DNA from: Cryptomeria japonica
Taxonomy: Eukaryota > Streptophyta > Pinopsida > Cupressales > Cupressaceae
Assembly (NCBI RefSeq): GCF_030272615.1
Contig: NC_081407.1
Coordinates: 270,291,870 to 270,355,869, forward strand
Reading direction: 5' to 3'
Length of the DNA stretch: 64,000 nucleotides
Numbering within the stretch: position 1 is the stretch's first letter; every line of letters begins with the position of its first letter. The notes beneath the pieces are model-generated. The model worked only from the letters and a program-made list of their open reading frames with translations. It ran no database searches and had not been told where the DNA came from. The translations under genes and the position numbers were made by a program. Positions 58,699 to 64,000 of this stretch are shown here, piece by piece.

Positions 58699-59777
58699 GT
58701 AAGTCAACCTTTTTGACCCTTGTTTAATTTTTTATTTTGTCGTTTTTTGGTCATTTTTTGAATTTTTTATGCAGATTTTTAGGTTTTAGGGCGTCGGGTC
58801 AAAAAGGTAGCGCATACGAAAATTTTTGTAGCACGTAGGGTATAATCAAATAGGGTAGTGTCTGAAAGTTTTAGGCTAGTGCATCATTAGATTAGGGTAG
58901 CGCATAGGATTAGGTTAGCACATCGGGGGTACAGGGTAGCGTGTTGGATAAAACAGGTAGCGTGTAGGTTTATGCTAGCGCATAGGGCTTCTAGGGGGTC
59001 GCATGGGTAGGTCTAGATAGCACGTAGGTGTGACCTAGCGCATAGGGTTAAGTGTGCAGCGCGTAGAGAAGATAGAATAGCGCATAGGGTAGGTTTAGTG
59101 CATAGGGTAGTTTAGGTAGCGCTTTGGAAGAAAAGGGTAGCGCGTAGGTTTCTGCTAGTGCATAGGGTTTATTGGGTAGCACGTGGAGAAAATAGGTTAG
59201 CGCATGAAAAGCAGCTTAGCGCTTAGACAAGATGTTTTAACGCATATAGGAAAAAATTTAGTATAGTGGGATCTGGGAATGAAGAAAATGGGTAGGGTGA
59301 TGCCAATTCTGTCGGGATAAGTGCACTTTGCTAGTCTTTGTGTCTATTGCCATTGTTGTGATAAGTGCTTCCAATATGAGTTCTGATATAACTTGATTTG
59401 ATTTGTGATGTTTCAAGTTGATATAGATTTGATGTGATTTTGATATGATGTGGAACTTGATTTATATTGTTCAAAGTTTTCAATTTTTTGATATGAATGT
59501 GTTTGATATGAATTGTGGAGCTTGAGTTGTGTTACAAGCTGATATGGATGTGAAACTTGAGTTATGTTACAAGTTGATATGAAACTTGAGTTGTGTTACA
59601 AATTGATATGAATGTGAAACTTGAGTTGTGTTACAAGCTGATATGTGTTGATGGATTGATATGGTGTGGAACTTGATTTAGATTTGTTCAAAGTTTTCAA
59701 GTTTTTTATATGAATTTGATTTTAAGATCCATGTGTTGATGAGGGAACTGATATTGGACTTGCGTTGCTTTTGACAG
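58699..59777 (+). other. Intron of the antisense PMD gene with repeated AGCGCATAGGGT
   Basis: The ~1.08-kb intron runs from GTAAGT to a TTTTGACAG acceptor. From about 58800 to 59240 the word TAGCGCATAGGGT or TAGCGCGTAGG recurs some 20 times at 20-30-bp spacing. From about 59440 to 59660 the phrase TGTGAAACTTGAGTTGTGTTACAA repeats in pieces. Confidence 0.65.
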
Positions 59778-61752
59778 GAGCGTCTTGGAGTAGTGCAGTC
59801 GCGTGAGTGATTTCCAAGACCGTGGTCCTTGATACCACGATTGACACAGGCTGACAGAGACATTATTGAGAGGTGTGGTTTGACCTCTTTGCTAGATATG
59901 CCCCGGTTTATCGTAAATCGGGGTTTATTGACAACATTGGCTAAGAGGTGGCATAGTGACACGAACACCTTTCATTTGGCGACAAGCGAGATTACAGCGA
60001 CACCTGAGGATTGCTACCGGATTCTGCGGATTCTTGTAGTAGGTGCATTGCTACCCTACGAGCAGACAAAGGAGGGTGGGACTAAGGCACTTTGCCGGAT
60101 CTTTCAGGATGACACTATTTGTGGGTATGAGATCCCCTAGCAGGAGTTTTTGGATTTGGATTACGCTCCTCTACCATCAGTTCTAGTAGGCTTTATAGGT
60201 GGTTTCTTATGTCCCGACCGTAGGTCAAAGGGACTGTCAGTGGGATGGGGATTGGTACTGGAGGATATGGTGACGCAAGGTCATTGATTTGCATGGGGGT
60301 CGGCTATGTTGGCTCATTTATACAGGGATTTGCATGAGGTAGTGTATTTGGGTTACGACAGTCTATCAGTTGGAGTGACACTGCTACAGGTATGGGCGTG
60401 GGAGCATATCCCCGTAGCTAGGCCACTGGCAGATAGAGATAGGCCTATTGGATATGCTTATGCATATAGGTACAGAGGGATAGTTGTCTAGTGTAAGCTG
60501 GGCAAACTAGAGCATTGGAGGAGAGTGCTGGATGACATTGATATGGTCGTCTGGCGACCATATACAGGTTGTGAGGTATGGGCTGAGGATGGGATGGAGA
60601 TGCCCTATGTCTTCATGACCAGATATTTGATAGGGCAGACGCCCTTTGTCATAGAGAGGTTTTTGCACAGTCGGGTGCTGCGGCAGTATGGTCGACAGTA
60701 GGGGATGCCACAGGGAGCGTGTTTTAAGGCTCGACGGAGACAAGATATCCCAAATTGGGGGTCGACGATTGATAGCGGGGTGGCAGTGGAGGAGTTCTTT
60801 CATGCAGCCGGCCAGATTTAGGATTATGCCCCTGAGATAGTAGATGTAGGGATGACTGACGAGTTTGCAGCACTCTTCGCAGCACGGGCAGTGGCTAGGA
60901 TATCTGATCCAGCTGAGATAATTCCAGTGTTTGATGACGATGAGGAGGTAGATGAGGGGGGTGGTGATGGAGGAGGAGGGGATGGAGGAGATGGTAGAGG
61001 AGGTGGTAGAGGAGGTGGTAGAGGGAGATTGGAGTTGAGGAGGAGAGGAGATAGGGGTGGAGATGGTGGTGAGAGGGGGATATGGGCAGAGAGAGCTATG
61101 CGGCGGGTGGTAGTGGATAGAGGTAGAGGGGGTTTGGCGATCAGAGCTAGAGAGGAGGAGCAGGTTGAGGAGGTGATAGCGACGGTGGGAGGGTATGAGG
61201 ATGTGTGGCGACCGGCCCAGAGGAGGAGGTCAGATGTGTTACCTCCACCCGCACCGAGGACAGGTAGAGGGACAGGGGGTACCCCTTCACATGTACCCCT
61301 GCAGATGTGGATTCCTACGCATGTGGAGGATACACAGATTAGATCGCTGCAGTTGTCAGTGCAGCATTTGTAGACACAGATGTTGACACAGCAGTGTCAG
61401 ATTACACAACTGACCATAGAGCAGGATACTGCTTTGGAGAGGTTGGGTCGAGTCGAGGCTCGAGCAGAGGTTTTGGAGAGAGCGGCAGCAGGTGGCCCAA
61501 TGAGAGACACCTTGAGAGAGCTGGCTTTGAGAGTCAAGGAGGCAGAGTATTATAGGAGACATTATGAGGATGCGGTGCCCAGGGAGCGCCAAGTGTAGAG
61601 TTTCACACAGTCGAGATCCAGTCGATCCTAAGAGACTGGGTCAAGGACGGAGAGTAGAGGCGTGACAGGGCCTTCTAGACATGATCCACCTGGAGATCCA
61701 GGTGCTGAGACATCCACAGTGAGACCGTCTCCCTCGGGAGATAGTCATACCT
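59778..61752 (+). pseudogene. Exon 2 of the antisense gene: plant mobile domain plus coiled-coil tail
   Basis: One frame runs for about 1.95 kb with about nine stop codons and no frameshift. The PMD-like part is clear: RDIIERCGLTSLLDMPRF, NRGLLTTLAKRWHSDTNTFHLATSEITATPEDCYRIL (59850-60030), then LAHLYRDLHEVVYLGYDSLSVGVTLLQVWAWEHIPVARP (60305-60425). PMD proteins include Arabidopsis MAIN/MAIL1, nuclear proteins linked to gene and transposon silencing, and PMDs are known in transposons. After it come an acidic patch, a Gly/Arg-rich linker (60950-61080) and a coiled-coil tail ending AEYYRRHYEDAVPRERQV, related to the tail of the gene at 27362-27931. All stops could be CAG, CAA, CGA or similar codons changed by C to T. 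Confidence 0.82.
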
Positions 61753-61840
61753 GAGAGACATCGTCTCCATTGTATTTTGATCATTTTGTATTGTACTTGG
61801 CATAGACATGACATATTTTGTATACTGATCATTTTTTGAG
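61753..61840. other. Short spacer after the antisense gene
   Basis: The phrases TTTTGTATTG and TTTTGTATACTGATCATTTT recur, resembling the sequence after the other antisense gene (27955-27990); they may be its polyadenylation region. Confidence 0.45.
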
Positions 61841-62056
61841 ATATATATATATACATATATGTATATGTATATGTATGTATATACATATACATATATGTAT
61901 ATGTATATATATGTATATACATATACATATATATATACATATACATATACATATATATGTATGTATATGTATATATATATATATATGTATATGTATATAC
62001 ATATATATGTATATGTATATGTATATACATACATATACATATACATATAGATGTAT

Positions 62057-62103
<47 letters not shown>

Positions 62104-62143
62104 TATGTATATATACATATACATATACATATATGTATATGTG

Positions 62144-62181
<38 letters not shown>

Positions 62182-62250
62182 TGCGTGTGCATATACATAT
62201 ACATATACATATATGTATATGTATATACATATATATACATATACCATTTT
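61841..62250. repeat. Compound TATATG/CATATA microsatellite
   Basis: About 400 bp of alternating purine-pyrimidine words (ATATGTATATAC and reverse) with a (GT)n and GCGCGTGCGTG patch at 62150-62190. Overlapping open frames in all phases are artefacts. Confidence 0.95.
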
Positions 62251-63456
62251 CTTTGATCTTCATGTGATGTGTTATGGATGATGCGTTCTATATGCCTTTG
62301 TTTATTCTATGATGATGTAATGCTTAGATAGATGTATGTGATACAATATTTGATGAATATGATATGATAATGCATGATGTTTTGAGATGTATCTTGGAAA
62401 TGAGATGTATCTTGACAATGAGATGTATAATATGATATGCTGTGAGATGTATCTTGAAAATGAGATGTATAATATGATATGCAACTAATTGTTTTGGAGC
62501 ATCCTCATTCTACATTTGTCATCCCTGTATAGCCACATGTTTGTTTGCTTTCTTTGTATGTATCATCATTGAGAATTTGATTTGTTTTTGGGATATGTTG
62601 AAAATTTATACAAGCATAATGGTATAATTGAACCATAATGACCCGAGAAAAATTTACATGATGTTTGATTTTGCAAGATAGCACAAGCGTCAAGGTTTAA
62701 TTGAACGAGGATGACCTGAGTGCGGATTGCGTATAAACAGACAAGATTAAACCATTTGTATGCGTAAAGTGGATTCATGTCTTCAGTGATATGCTATGAA
62801 TCACATCTCAAGACAAGTATTTACACAGTACAGATGATCGTCTCACAGACAGAAAACTAAGAAAATATTGGGTTCCCCCGATGTTCTCTAGCTTTGAAGC
62901 ATCGTTGAGAAGATACAGAGGATCCAATAGTTCAAAAAGAGTTTAAGTGCAAAAAATAGTCAAAACTTTATGCAAGAAGCAACATTTGATACCTCATAAA
63001 ATCATCCATCATATTTTGTGAATCCTGTTAAGTGATCAATGTTTTGCTTTGTGATTGTGTGAGTTTTGTTTGCTGGATATGATGTTCTGAGTTTGCAACT
63101 AGTTTTGACGGCTTGAACGTACTGCAAGTTTTGACGAATATTGCCCCTAGCTAAGTGTACCTCTCGATGTGAATATGTACAGTGATTACCAAGCCATGGT
63201 GAGATGTCGTGAAAGGATATATGGATAAACCAGGATAGTGACTATGCTATGTATGTTCTGAATGGATATTGTGGTAAAATGTCAGGCGATGGCCGATAGT
63301 GCTTTATCGTGGATATAATGATATGGATATAGATAGAGGAGTTGTCCTCTCACAATAGTGCCTGTTGCCAGGTTTTCACCAGTTGCTTTTATTGTACCTT
63401 TTTGTTTGCCTTTTTCTTGATTTTTTGATTTTTGACTTTTTCGTGCATTAGATTAC
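62251..63456. other. Spacer between antisense gene and integrase of the second Tat element
   Basis: No gene seen. GAGATGTATCTTGAMAATGAGATGTAT repeats three times at 62385-62470. GCCAGGTTTTCACCAG near 63370 resembles the equivalent spacer at 29570. Confidence 0.55.
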
Positions 63457-64000
63457 TCAAGTGTAGTATTTCTTTAGATGGATGTTGTTAGTTGGTTCAT
63501 AGAGCACATCTCCTTCTGAAGTTGTTAGCTGATAAGCACCTGATCCATAAGCTGATATGATGACATAGGGACCTAACCAATTAGGCTCAAATTTCCCTTT
63601 CTTTTCTCGATCTTGTTGATTCCTCGGATTTTCTTTGAGTGCTAGGTCACCAATTTTAAATTTTTTGGGAATGACCTTGTGGTTGTAGTTCCTACACATA
63701 CGTTGCTAATATGCTTTGAGATGAGTGTAGGCACATTGACGTCTTTCATCTAGAAGTTCAAGCTCTTGCAGTCGGTTAACTCGATACTCTTCATCTGGGA
63801 TTAAGCCTTTCAAAGAGACTCTGAGAGATGAAATTTCTACCTCCAAGGGTAAAATTGCTTCTAATCCATATACCAATGAATAGGGTGTAGCTCCTGTAGG
63901 TGTGCAGATGCTAGTTCTGTAGGCCCAAAGTGCCGGATTGAGTTGTACATGCCAATCTTTGCCTGCATCATTCACTGTTTTCTTTAGGATTTTCAATATT
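63457..64000 (-). pseudogene. pol: Integrase C-terminal part of the second Tat element
   Basis: Two open pieces on minus: 63996-63706 (LKKTVNDAGKDWHVQLNPALWAYRTSICTPTGATPYSLVYG) and 63699-63457 (FKIGDLALKENPRNQQDREKKGKFEPNWLGPYVIISAYGSGAYQLT), separated by one stop. They align with 30180-29640 of the first Tat element at high similarity. The core catalytic residues lie beyond the window edge. One stop in about 180 codons suggests this copy is better preserved than the first. Confidence 0.88.

Larger units (their letters stand above)
57330..64000 (-). mobile_element. Second Tat-type Ty3/gypsy element, 3' half, cut by the window edge
   Basis: From left to right it has the 3' LTR, polypurine tract, antisense gene, spacer, and minus-strand integrase ending at the window edge. 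The layout equals that of 25891-36000, and the integrase is close in sequence to the first element's. The rest of pol, gag and the 5' LTR should lie just to the right. Confidence 0.85.

Noticed and set aside
61641-62281. Several overlapping open frames rich in Tyr, Ile, His and Met
   Set aside because: They are produced by the TATATG/CATATA microsatellite in every phase and strand.

Overview
The window is plant nuclear DNA from a large, repeat-rich genome. It is dominated by LTR retrotransposons of plant-specific types: a chromodomain Ty3/gypsy element, Tat-type Ty3/gypsy elements with two RNase H domains, and a Ty1/copia element. Long microsatellites, a satellite block and short host exons separated by TE-filled introns fit a gymnosperm, probably a conifer, but that is inference; no taxon-specific gene is present.

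Layout. (1) 24-12435: a complete but inactive chromodomain Ty3/gypsy element on the minus strand, with LTRs of about 3.8 kb and target duplication TAGTA. (2) 12473-13093: the last four coding exons, plus strand, of an unrecognised host gene; the element in (1) lies in an intron of it or just upstream. (3) 13465-16825: ten tandem copies of a ~358-bp satellite unit. (4) 18087-49034: one decayed, minus-strand, DDE-like transposon-type gene of unknown family, cut into three pieces. A deleted copia element (19188-25249, duplication CTTCC) splits the 3' part. A 21,955-bp Tat element (25891-47845, duplication ACAAG) splits the 5' part. That Tat element itself carries a younger non-autonomous LTR element in its gag (36075-43797, duplication CTTAG). 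All three insertions were placed by matching LTR ends and 5-bp duplications, and the interrupted reading frames rejoin in frame at the two gene junctions. (5) 49205-52770: a palindromic composite made of GA/CT arms around a ~2.8-kb minisatellite of head-to-head ~20-bp units, with a solo copia-type LTR inside it. (6) 52988-53462: a SINE with two tRNA-like heads, a poly(A) tail and 14-bp target duplications. (7) 54541-55200: a tandem duplication whose two copies carry different long microsatellites. (8) ~57330-64000: the 3' half of a second Tat element, running off the right edge.

How the parts work together. In both Tat elements the sense strand (minus) encodes gag-protease-RT-RNaseH-integrase, and the opposite strand next to the 3' LTR carries a separate spliced gene. 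In the right-hand element this antisense gene encodes a plant mobile domain (PMD)-like protein with a Gly/Arg-rich linker and a coiled-coil tail. In the left-hand element exon 1 and the coiled-coil tail survive, open, without the PMD. This antisense PMD gene, the protease/G-patch-only element at 36-44 kb, the dimeric-head SINE and the palindromic minisatellite are the most unusual things here. Apart from the host exons at 12.5-13.1 kb no intact cellular gene was seen, and no tRNA, rRNA or CRISPR feature.
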